Made by a program: the position numbers and the translations under genes. The notes under the pieces were generated by a model. That model was not told the origin of the DNA. It ran no database searches and saw nothing but the letters and a program-made list of their open reading frames with translations. This document shows, one piece after another, positions 7,536 through 14,363 of a stretch of DNA of 17,840 bases (the first letter of the stretch is position 1; the number at the start of each line of letters is the position of its first letter). Origin of the DNA: Phycisphaerales bacterium (GTDB taxonomy: Bacteria > Planctomycetota > Phycisphaerae > Phycisphaerales > UBA1924); the NCBI GenBank assembly GCA_007124345.1, contig SLFH01000277.1, forward strand, positions 1-17,840. Direction: 5' to 3'.

Positions 7536-9413
7536 TCAGCAGCCGGCTGCGAAGGCGGTCAGGAAGGCGAAGAAGTCGTCGGCGTCGATCACGCCGTCGT
7601 TGTTGAAGTCGGCCCGAGGATCGCCGTCGGCAAAGAACTGCAAGAAGAGGAAGAAGTCATCGGCGTCGACCACACCGTCGCCGTTCAGGTCCGGCGGGCA
7701 GTCCGGCACGCCCTCGGCGGCGTAGACGAGCGCGTTGGCCATGAGGATCGCGCCGTCGGTGCCGACCTGCCAGAGCGTCCCGCTGACGCTGGACGACGGC
7801 GGGTACATGCCGAGGTCGACGCGGTTGGGCCTGGTGTCGCTGACGGCGATCAGCGGGATGCCGTCGTCCCACGCGGCGATGAGTTCCCCGCCGGGCGCGA
7901 GCACGGTTGTGCTCGGCCTGAACGCGCTGGTGGCTGTCAGGCTGTTGACATTCTGAGCCGTGGGGTGCGTGGGATCGAAGATCGTGCCGAGCGACGCGGC
8001 CGAGCTGGTGTTGCCGCTGCGGGGCTGGATGATCCAGTACTGGTCGGTGTCCCAGCGTCCGAGCAGGGACCGGCCGACGGTGGTGGTGCTGGTCTCGAAG
8101 ACGGCCGTGACGACGCCGCCGCCGGCGTCGACATAGTCGGCAAGGACATTGCCGAGGTCGACATCGCTGGCGTAGGTCGCGTTGCTCCAGACCATGACGG
8201 CGTCGTAGTCCTGGAGCTGCGCGAGCGTCGGGGTGACGCCGGTGGTGCTGGCGTCGAAGAAGTCGACAACGAGGAACTCGCCGGTGTCGAGCAGCTTGCT
8301 CTGGACATCCATGAACTCGGCGGTGCCGCCGCCGGTCGCCGCGGCGCCGGTGAGCAGGACGCGGAGCGTGGCGTCGCTGACCATGACATCGACCGAGGCG
8401 GTGTTGTTGGCGGGGTTGGGGTCGGGCTCGTTTGCGGAGACCTCGCCGACGATGGTGTAGTCGTCGGCGTCGTCGCCCCTGAGCACGAGGTTGAGGAAGG
8501 TGTTGTCCCCGGCGTCGAGGTCGCCGAGGTTGGCGGTGAAGGCGGACCCGACGACGCTGCCGCCGCGATCATCGGAGACATAGCTCAATCCGGTGGGGAT
8601 GTCGACGCTGACCTCGACGCCTGTGACATCGGCCGGGCTGGGGTTGCGGACCTCGTAGGTGATGGTGACATTGTCGTCGATGGCGATGCGTTCTTGGTCG
8701 GCCTGCGCGAGGAGCCTGATGTCGAAGGGCTCGGGCGGGACCGCCTTGCGGATCGCCAGGGCGCCGATGACGGTCGTCTGCGTGTCGCCCTGCCAGTTGA
8801 ATCGGATCGTGCCGGTCGAGCTGCTGGTGGTCTCGAACGAGAGGTCGTTCCATTCCTGGGTGTCCGCCGAGAGCTCGGTATTGATGAGGAAGCGGCCGTT
8901 GTTGGTCGTCGAGTCGACAAACTGCTTGAATGTCGTCGCGTTGATGGTGTCGCCGTCGCTGACGCTGACATCGTTATCGATGTTCGAGCCGCCGCGATAG
9001 GCGACGAACCAGTACTCGTAGGGCGTGTTCGGATCGAGCCCGGAGAGCTCGATAAAAAGATCGCCGCCGGCGCGGAAGCCGTAGCCGCTCATGCCCGAAA
9101 GGTCGTAGGTGTGCTGCGGGACGGCGTCCGGCGCGAGCGTGGAAGTCGAAAGGAAGAGCGGTCCGGCGCTGGGCGGGTTGCCGCCCCACTCGATCGAGAT
9201 GGTCGTGGACGCACCGGTGTCGTCGGTGACATTGTTGAGCATCCCGTCGATAGCCGAGATCCTGGTCCAGTTCTGCGGATCGGGTGTCGTCGACGCCGCG
9301 GTCGTGAAATTGAACCCGACGATGTTGTCCGTCGCGAGCGTCGCGCTCGTGCAGACCGCGACCGCAGCGCCGGCCGCGAGAACAACCGAGAGACTCCGAT
9401 TTCTGAGTGTCAT
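7536..9413 (-). CDS. Exported multidomain protein: beta-sandwich, DUF11-like and ThuA/amidotransferase-like domains, GC-type dockerin tail
   Basis: A 625-residue secreted protein. Residues 1-27 are a signal peptide ending ATLA. Residues about 28-220 are an all-beta region containing LDPNTPYEYWFVAYRGG. Residues about 225-345 match the DUF11/CARDB style of adhesin-like beta-domain (VTGVEVSVDIPTGLSYVS ... NPANNTASVDV). Residues about 350-565 alternate hydrophobic strands and helices (LRVLLTGAA, YDAVMVWSNA, LADYVDAGGGVVTAVFE), as in ThuA-like or class I glutamine-amidotransferase-like folds; I do not see a clear Cys-His-Glu triad, so a binding or scaffold role is possible. Residues 572-625 are the dockerin tail ending AAGC. 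I chose the ATG at 9413 because GGAGG stands 8 bases upstream and the signal peptide starts there; the 72 extra residues back to 9629 are Arg/Cys-rich and unlike protein. Function is unknown; the fold assignments are by eye. Confidence 0.88.
   Translation of the reverse strand: MTLRNRSLSVVLAAGAAVAVCTSATLATDNIVGFNFTTAASTTPDPQNWTRISAIDGMLNNVTDDTGASTTISIEWGGNPPSAGPLFLSTSTLAPDAVPQHTYDLSGMSGYGFRAGGDLFIELSGLDPNTPYEYWFVAYRGGSNIDNDVSVSDGDTINATTFKQFVDSTTNNGRFLINTELSADTQEWNDLSFETTSSSTGTIRFNWQGDTQTTVIGALAIRKAVPPEPFDIRLLAQADQERIAIDDNVTITYEVRNPSPADVTGVEVSVDIPTGLSYVSDDRGGSVVGSAFTANLGDLDAGDNTFLNLVLRGDDADDYTIVGEVSANEPDPNPANNTASVDVMVSDATLRVLLTGAAATGGGTAEFMDVQSKLLDTGEFLVVDFFDASTTGVTPTLAQLQDYDAVMVWSNATYASDVDLGNVLADYVDAGGGVVTAVFETSTTTVGRSLLGRWDTDQYWIIQPRSGNTSSAASLGTIFDPTHPTAQNVNSLTATSAFRPSTTVLAPGGELIAAWDDGIPLIAVSDTRPNRVDLGMYPPSSSVSGTLWQVGTDGAILMANALVYAAEGVPDCPPDLNGDGVVDADDFFLFLQFFADGDPRADFNNDGVIDADDFFAFLTAFAAGC
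7539..7700 (-). repeat. GC-type dockerin cassette, copy 4 (residues 572-625)
   Basis: This stretch encodes the loops DLNGDGVVDADD and DFNNDGVIDADD with FLFLQFF and FAFLTAF helices, and it ends AAGC. It begins with Cys, as in the sister copies. Confidence 0.9.
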
Positions 9414-9568
9414 GCTGTATTCCTCCGTGACAATTGCCCCCCTGAAAGCGTCGGCCCGTTGGGGGGCGTGACGCGCGAACCGGTCCGCCGCAGAGTGCGA
9501 ACAACGACCGGCTGTGAAGGGCGGGGCGTCTACGGCGCATCGCGTGCGACCGCACGCTCCACCCACGA

Positions 9569-9583
9569 GTACATTCAATGTAC
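9569..9583. promoter_or_regulatory. Perfect 7-1-7 inverted repeat, candidate operator
   Basis: GTACATTCAATGTAC is a perfect dyad of two 7-base arms around one base. On the minus strand the -10 box TACATT of the promoter for the gene at 9413 lies entirely inside it. A dimeric repressor bound here would block that promoter. No regulator gene is present in the window. Confidence 0.5.
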
Positions 9584-9605
9584 ATCCGCGTCGCCGCGAG
9601 TTCAA
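9577..9605 (-). promoter_or_regulatory. Likely sigma70-type promoter of the 625-residue multidomain gene
   Basis: On the minus strand TTGAAC (9600-9605) is followed after 17 bp by TACATT (9577-9582). It lies about 165 bp before the start codon at 9413, so the transcript would have a long leader. Confidence 0.5.
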
Positions 9606-9725
9606 GACTCTCCGCGACGACAGCGACAAGAACGCCCCGGCGCAGCCGAGAATGCGGGTCTGACGGCGGAAGCGAACACGTGTTTACATGCGGTACACGC
9701 CCTGTTTGCGCACGCACCGCGCGAA

Positions 9726-9759
9726 CACACGGAGCGGGCCCTTCGGCCCGCTCCGTGTG
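9726..9759 (-). terminator. Strong stem-loop after the beta-propeller gene, no U-tract
   Basis: A perfect 15-bp stem (9745-9759 with 9726-9740) closes a 4-base loop, 47 bp after the stop codon of the gene ending at 9806. The sequence after it on the minus strand begins TTCGCGCGG, so there is no real U-tract. It may be a transcript-stabilising hairpin or a terminator that does not need one. Confidence 0.55.
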
Positions 9760-9805
9760 CATCGGTCAGCGTGTTGTGCGTCGGCGTCGGGCCTGGAGCG
9801 CAGAG

Positions 9806-11110
9806 TCAGCAGCCGGCGGCGAAGGCTGAAAGGAAGGCGAAGAAGTCGTCGGCGTCGATGACGCCGTCGTTGTTGAAGTCGGCGCGGGGATCGCCCGCGG
9901 CGAAGAACTGCAGGAAGAGGAAGAAGTCGTCGGCGTCGACCACGCCGTCGCCGTTGAGGTCCGGCGGGCACGCCGGCGCGTCGACGAACCACGTGGCCAT
10001 GCGCTCGGGCGCGCGTCCGCCGCTGGGGACGGCCGGCCCGGTGATGCCCGCGAAGGAGCCGGTGGGGTCGTAGGTCATCGAGATCAGGCCCATGTCGGGG
10101 CTGTTGAGATCGTTCTTGTTGAGCATGAGGACGAGGTCCTCGCCGAAGGGCTGGATGTCGCCGACATCGCCGATGTCGAAAGTCAGGCCGGTGTCAACGA
10201 TCTCGCCGGAGGTAGGGTCGACGAGGAAGGAGCGGATGTTGCCGTTGGCGTGGCCGACATAGATCACGCCGTCGTCGGGGCCGAAGCCGATCTGGTTGGG
10301 CGATCTGTCGGGGGTCTGGAAGAAGCCGAAGCCCGCGGGGAAGAGCAGGCCGGAGGTTTCGTCGACGAGGAAGCCTGCGATCTCATCGTTGATGCTGCCG
10401 CCGGCGACATAGAGCAGTCGCCCGTCGCTGGAGATTGCGGGGTCGAGCCCGTAGTTGGGGCCGAGCGGGAGCGTGTCGATGATCGTGGGCGCGCCGGTGG
10501 CGGGGTCGATGAAGACCGTCTGGATGCTGCCGCCCTGGAAGAGCACGGTGGTGTTGACATAGAGCCACTGGCGGGAGGGGTGGATCGCCTTGACTGTCGA
10601 GAACGAATCGAGCTGCACGAGGCCGAGCTGGCGCAGGCGGTCGTTCGGCCGGTCCCACTCGTAGGTGAAGAGGTAGTTGGGGAAGCTGGTGCTGGTGCGC
10701 GTGACGGCCAGGCGTGTGTCGCTGAGCCACTTGACCGAGAACGCCGCGTTGGGCACCTGGTACCGCGCCTCTTCGCTCAGCGTCGCGTCGGGGTGGACGC
10801 GGAGGATCGTCAGACGCTCGAAAGTCGAGAGCGCCGTGACATGGGTGACCGCGAGGAACTCGCCGCTCGGGCTGATGTCGATCGAATAGGCGTTCTCGCC
10901 GCCCTTGGTCGGCTCCCCGGGATTGCGGCTGTCGGTGATGAACTGGTCGACCTTCACCGGACGACCGTCGGGGTCGAAGGTGTACGAGGTGACCGAGCCT
11001 TCGAGGTTCCCGTTGTTGGCGACAAACACCGCGGGGATCTGAGACTGCGCCGAGGCCATGCCGGCGGCGGCCGACAGCAGCGCGGCGGGGATTGCGCGAG
11101 CGATTCGCAT
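9806..11110 (-). CDS. Exported lactonase-type beta-propeller protein with GC-type dockerin tail
   Basis: A 434-residue secreted protein. Residues 1-22 are a signal peptide ending ASAQ. Residues about 25-375 form repeated propeller blades of the type VFVANNG...VTSYTFDPDG, YSIDISPSGEFLAV, AISSDGRLLYVAGG, IGFGPDDGVIYVGHANG. This is the pattern of the 6-phosphogluconolactonase-like/YncE seven-bladed propeller family. In secreted bacterial members this fold is usually a binding or structural platform; a lactonase activity outside the cell is unlikely but not excluded. Residues 381-434 are the dockerin tail ending AAGC. I chose the ATG at 11110 because AAGGAAGG lies about 8 bases upstream and the signal peptide starts directly there; an in-frame start at 11146 would add 12 charged residues. 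It has its own promoter (11179-11207) and a stem-loop behind it. Confidence 0.9.
   Translation of the reverse strand: MRIARAIPAALLSAAAGMASAQSQIPAVFVANNGNLEGSVTSYTFDPDGRPVKVDQFITDSRNPGEPTKGGENAYSIDISPSGEFLAVTHVTALSTFERLTILRVHPDATLSEEARYQVPNAAFSVKWLSDTRLAVTRTSTSFPNYLFTYEWDRPNDRLRQLGLVQLDSFSTVKAIHPSRQWLYVNTTVLFQGGSIQTVFIDPATGAPTIIDTLPLGPNYGLDPAISSDGRLLYVAGGSINDEIAGFLVDETSGLLFPAGFGFFQTPDRSPNQIGFGPDDGVIYVGHANGNIRSFLVDPTSGEIVDTGLTFDIGDVGDIQPFGEDLVLMLNKNDLNSPDMGLISMTYDPTGSFAGITGPAVPSGGRAPERMATWFVDAPACPPDLNGDGVVDADDFFLFLQFFAAGDPRADFNNDGVIDADDFFAFLSAFAAGC
9809..9970 (-). repeat. GC-type dockerin cassette, copy 5 (residues 381-434)
   Basis: This stretch encodes the loops DLNGDGVVDADD and DFNNDGVIDADD with FLFLQFFAAGDPRA and FAFLSAF helices, and it ends AAGC. 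Positions 9839-9955 are identical, base for base, to 14397-14513 in the large serine-protease gene. Confidence 0.92.
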
Positions 11111-11178
11111 GCGTCTACCTTCCTTCTCTCTGTGCGAGGGCGGCACGGGGGGTTCGGTGCTTGTGCGCCGCCTGGGGC

Positions 11179-11207
11179 ATTGTCTCGCCCAGACCGGTCC
11201 GAGGCAA
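11179..11207 (-). promoter_or_regulatory. Likely sigma70-type promoter of the beta-propeller gene
   Basis: On the minus strand TTGCCT (11202-11207) is followed after 17 bp by GACAAT (11179-11184), about 70 bp before the start codon at 11110. The spacer contains GGACCGGTC, a motif related to ones seen upstream of several other genes here. Confidence 0.5.
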
Positions 11208-11269
11208 GCCCTATCCGCCCGATCAGGGGGTTATTCGGTCCAGCGCGTCGGCTGTCGACCCCCGGCGCA

Positions 11270-11299
11270 CAAAAAACCCCCGCCCGAGAAGGGCGGGGG
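11270..11299 (-). terminator. Intrinsic terminator of the 928-residue serine protease gene
   Basis: A perfect 9-bp G/C stem (11291-11299 with 11277-11285) closes a 5-base loop and is followed on the minus strand by TTTTTTG. It begins 26 bp after the stop codon of the gene ending at 11326. This is a textbook Rho-independent terminator. Confidence 0.88.
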
Positions 11300-11325
11300 G
11301 TCGTGGGAGCAGAAGTCTGCGGCGA

Positions 11326-14112
11326 TCAGCAGCCGGCGGCGAAGGCGCTGAGGAAGGCGAAGAAGTCGTCGGCGTCGATCACGCCGTCGTTGTTGAAGTC
11401 GGCGCGAGGATCGCCGGCGGCGAAGAGGGTCAGGAAGAGGAAGAAGTCGTCGGCGTCGACCACGCCGTCGCCGTTAAGGTCCGGCGGGCAGGCCGGGGCG
11501 TCGCCGACCTCGTAGCCGATCGCGCCCGAGAATGTCCTCGGGCTGAACGAGGAGCCGCTGAACGGATCAGTCCCGGTCCGGGCGGTGTCGCTGAAGAGCG
11601 AGATGGAGTCGTTGGTCCAGTCGACCTGGGGCGGGTTCGCGGCGGTGCCGTTGTAACGGATGCCCCCGCCGGTGGTGACGCAGTGGAGGTAAACAGCCTT
11701 GGTCTGGCCGGAGTCGACCTCGATCGCGTTGTTCAGGCGGAGCCTCGAGAATCGTCCGGTGCCGAGCCTGACACTCACGAGTGTGTCGTGGAGTGTCCAG
11801 GCCGATGGATCACCGACGACGCCCTCGTAGCTGCCGTCACGGGTCCAGACCTCGACCTCGACGATCGAGCCGATCGACCCCGAGTACGCGACATCGAAGG
11901 TGAGGACATCGAGCGGCTGGGACGAGGCGGTGAGGTTCATGTAGACGCCGCCGCTGCCGTTGTTGGCGACATCGGTGCCGATGGCGGCGTTGCCGGCGAT
12001 GGGCCTGCCGAGGGTGGCGTAGCTGTTGATGATGTTGCTGGGGCTGGTCGGTGCGCCCGGGCCGGCGGTGCCGGACCAGACCGAACCGGCATCGGTCGCC
12101 ACGCCATCAGGAGTCACGCCCGGATCGGCGGCCATCCAGTCCAGACGGTCTGAGCCGTCGGGCTTGTAGGCGACGACCCAGTAGGTCTCGCCCGCATCGA
12201 GCACGAAGGGCACATTGGTGGAGAAGGTGTGCGTCGCGATCCCCGTGGTAAGCGACGGGTTGTTGAAGGTCAGCAGCTCGTCGCCGGGCACGCCGTCGTC
12301 GTCGTCGAAGAGTCGGACCAGCGGCGTCACATCGGGGCCGAACACATTCAGGCGGAGCTTGACGCCCTCGAGCAGGTAGTTCTCGTCGGCGGGCATCGTG
12401 AAGCCCATGCCCTTGATGCGTCCGTTGCCGAGCGAGGCGGTCGAGGTCCCGTCGTTGCCCGGGAGGTTCGAGATCAGGCCCTCGTCCATCACCCGGTAGC
12501 CGAGGCTGCCGTTGAAGACGCGGTCGTTGAAGACGCTGCCGCTGAACGGGGTGTTGCTGGCCCAGCCGGCTGCGATGAACATGTCGGTGTTGTTGTAGAA
12601 CTCGTTCTCGCCGTCGCCGTTGGTGTAGCGGTGGGCGACGCCGTCGAGGACGACCGCGACGCCGTAGGTCTGGTCGGGGTCGAGCACGAAGTCTTGGTGG
12701 AGGACGATACGTGTGGGCTCGTCGGTGCCGAATGCGAGGCCTCTGCCCTCACCGACCTTGGTCCACGCGGACGCGTTGCCCTGGTTGCCATCGGCGGAGC
12801 CGGGCGTGATGTAGATCTCGACATCGAACTCGGTCGAGCGGCTCGCGTTGGTGTTCAGCTCGATGGTGCGGACATTGATGGGGTAGGAGTTGACGCCAAC
12901 ATCGAAGTAGACGGCGCCGCCCGCGCTGCCTCCGTTGTTGCTGTCGAAGAGCGTGGTGAGCTGCGAGAGGGGCTGCTGCTGGATGTTCGTGCCCTGGGGG
13001 TTGGCGAGATAGCTCTGGAGGGTGGCCTGGTCCATAGCCGTGCCGGCATTGGAGCCGCCGGTGCTCGTGCACCCGCCGTGGGTGTGGACGCCGATGGCGT
13101 TGCCGGTGGTGTCGAGGATGACGGGCGAGCCGGAGTTGCCGCCGGTGGTGTCGGGGCGGTAGCGGAGCGTGGTGCTGGTGCGCTGCACGAGCGGTCCGAC
13201 ATGGGTCTTCTGGGCGGTGCTCCACTCCGGCGGGATCTGGGGGTGCGAGCCGCTGCGGATGCCGTGCCCGGTGACGCGGATCGGCTGGTTGTTGGCCGAT
13301 GCGGGCGGGTTTGCGAGATTGAACGCGGCGCCCTGGGCGTCGCGCGGGGCGAGGCCGGTGTTAGAGTTGACGCGTGTCTGGAAGATCGCCGCGTCGTTGC
13401 CCACGCCGCCCGAGCCGGTCGAGCGGATCGAGCCGGGCTCGACGGGGTACTGGTACTCCGGGCGGGGCGCGCGGAAGCTCCCGCTGGAGGTCGAGAGCGG
13501 GACATTGAAGAACATGACCGCGTTGGTGTTGTTGTTGCCGATGCAGTGGCCGGCGGTCATGAAGCGGTTGGCGCTGTTGTCGTGGTTGATCAGCCAGGCG
13601 GTGCAGCCGGTCGACATGCGCGCCACGCGCTGGTCGTAGGACAGGTCGCGGTCGTCCTGCCCGTCGCAGATCGACTCGGTGAGGTTCGGCTCGCCGGCCT
13701 CGACCTCGGACATCACAAAGCGGTTGGGCCCGGTGTCGGGGTGGGCCCAGAGCTCGATATAGACCGTGTCGCCGTTGAAGTAGGCCGAGCTCATGCTCCA
13801 GTTCTCGACATGCTCGGCGTCGAGGCGCTGCCAGGCGCCGTCGTCGAGCGAGTAGATCATCAGGTACGAGCCGTCGACACCGGGCGTGCCCGCCAGCTCG
13901 ACATCGTCGAAGTACAGACGCAGCCAGGTCGCGTCGGGGATGAAGACCTCCGTCGAGAAGACCGGCGCAAGCTCGCCCGTGTCGTTCACCACCGCCCCCG
14001 AATCGACCGGGGCGGGAGCGGTGAAGCTCTGGAGCGGGTCCATCTGAGCAGCGGCGGCCAGCGGCAACGCGGCCGAGGCCGCGATCACGAGTGCGTAATG
14101 GCGACAAGACAT
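11326..14112 (-). CDS. Exported trypsin/V8-like serine protease with two repeat beta-domains and GC-type dockerin tail
   Basis: A 928-residue secreted protease. Residues 1-22 are a signal peptide. Residues about 25-130 are an N-terminal beta-domain (WLRLYFDDVELAG...IYIELW pattern). The catalytic domain at about 145-385 has TAGHC with His189, GNDAAIF with Asp240 and GGNSGSP with Ser327. The later GVHTHGGC motif (His343) resembles the 'GIHWGG' of V8/glutamyl endopeptidases. Residues about 390-540 and 714-870 are two copies of a beta-module that starts N-G-[GS]-GG-V and ends PFSGS-F--R-F-G-[LI]-Y. Between them, about 555-710, is a domain resembling choice-of-anchor R. Residues 875-928 are the dockerin tail ending AAGC. 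I prefer the ATG at 14112, with GGAGG 7 bases upstream, over the TTG just before it. It is a close paralog of the next gene upstream and lacks one module copy found there. Export and protease fold are clear; Glu specificity is an inference. Confidence 0.93.
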   Translation of the reverse strand: MSCRHYALVIAASAALPLAAAAQMDPLQSFTAPAPVDSGAVVNDTGELAPVFSTEVFIPDATWLRLYFDDVELAGTPGVDGSYLMIYSLDDGAWQRLDAEHVENWSMSSAYFNGDTVYIELWAHPDTGPNRFVMSEVEAGEPNLTESICDGQDDRDLSYDQRVARMSTGCTAWLINHDNSANRFMTAGHCIGNNNTNAVMFFNVPLSTSSGSFRAPRPEYQYPVEPGSIRSTGSGGVGNDAAIFQTRVNSNTGLAPRDAQGAAFNLANPPASANNQPIRVTGHGIRSGSHPQIPPEWSTAQKTHVGPLVQRTSTTLRYRPDTTGGNSGSPVILDTTGNAIGVHTHGGCTSTGGSNAGTAMDQATLQSYLANPQGTNIQQQPLSQLTTLFDSNNGGSAGGAVYFDVGVNSYPINVRTIELNTNASRSTEFDVEIYITPGSADGNQGNASAWTKVGEGRGLAFGTDEPTRIVLHQDFVLDPDQTYGVAVVLDGVAHRYTNGDGENEFYNNTDMFIAAGWASNTPFSGSVFNDRVFNGSLGYRVMDEGLISNLPGNDGTSTASLGNGRIKGMGFTMPADENYLLEGVKLRLNVFGPDVTPLVRLFDDDDGVPGDELLTFNNPSLTTGIATHTFSTNVPFVLDAGETYWVVAYKPDGSDRLDWMAADPGVTPDGVATDAGSVWSGTAGPGAPTSPSNIINSYATLGRPIAGNAAIGTDVANNGSGGVYMNLTASSQPLDVLTFDVAYSGSIGSIVEVEVWTRDGSYEGVVGDPSAWTLHDTLVSVRLGTGRFSRLRLNNAIEVDSGQTKAVYLHCVTTGGGIRYNGTAANPPQVDWTNDSISLFSDTARTGTDPFSGSSFSPRTFSGAIGYEVGDAPACPPDLNGDGVVDADDFFLFLTLFAAGDPRADFNNDGVIDADDFFAFLSAFAAGC
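11329..11490 (-). repeat. GC-type dockerin cassette, copy 6 (residues 875-928)
   Basis: This stretch encodes the loops DLNGDGVVDADD and DFNNDGVIDADD with FLFLTLF and FAFLSAF helices, and it ends AAGC. It is very similar in DNA to copies 4, 5 and 7. Confidence 0.92.
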
Positions 14113-14263
14113 CAAGATTCCTCCTCTGGGAACAAACTACTGACGACCCGATTTCGATACGGGCTCATCCCCACCGCGGAAACCTTAACACATCCTCACG
14201 ACGATGCCACCGATCAGATGCTGAAAAGCCCGCCGATTCAGCGCTCCCGGACCCCGCGGGCGG

Positions 14264-14301
14264 AGAAGAAAACGGCCCGGTGCGACTCGCGCACCGGGCC
14301 G
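14264..14301 (-). terminator. Intrinsic terminator of the 1090-residue serine protease gene
   Basis: A perfect 12-bp stem (14290-14301 with 14273-14284) closes a 5-base loop and is followed on the minus strand by TTTTCTTCT. It begins about 62 bp after the stop codon of the gene ending at 14364. Confidence 0.85.
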
Positions 14302-14363
14302 GATCGTTTTCGGACTATCACACCCGGATCGCCCGTTTGCGGGCTCCGGTCGAGGTCCCTGCC

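Larger units (their letters stand above)
9414..9805. other. Intergenic region between the multidomain and beta-propeller genes
   Basis: This 392-bp gap is the longest in the window. Going down the minus strand it holds a stem-loop after the propeller gene (9726-9759), a 10-bp palindrome AACACGTGTT (9675-9684), and the probable promoter and dyad of the next gene (9569-9605). After these comes a leader of about 155 nt without a credible small gene or a recognisable riboswitch. Open frames crossing it have Arg/Ala-rich translations and no ribosome sites. Confidence 0.5.

Noticed and set aside
7092..10073. Plus-strand open frame of about 990 codons crossing three minus-strand genes and two intergenic regions
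   Set aside because: It runs through two terminators and the tail cassettes of two genes, and the translation is low-complexity antisense of well-supported genes.
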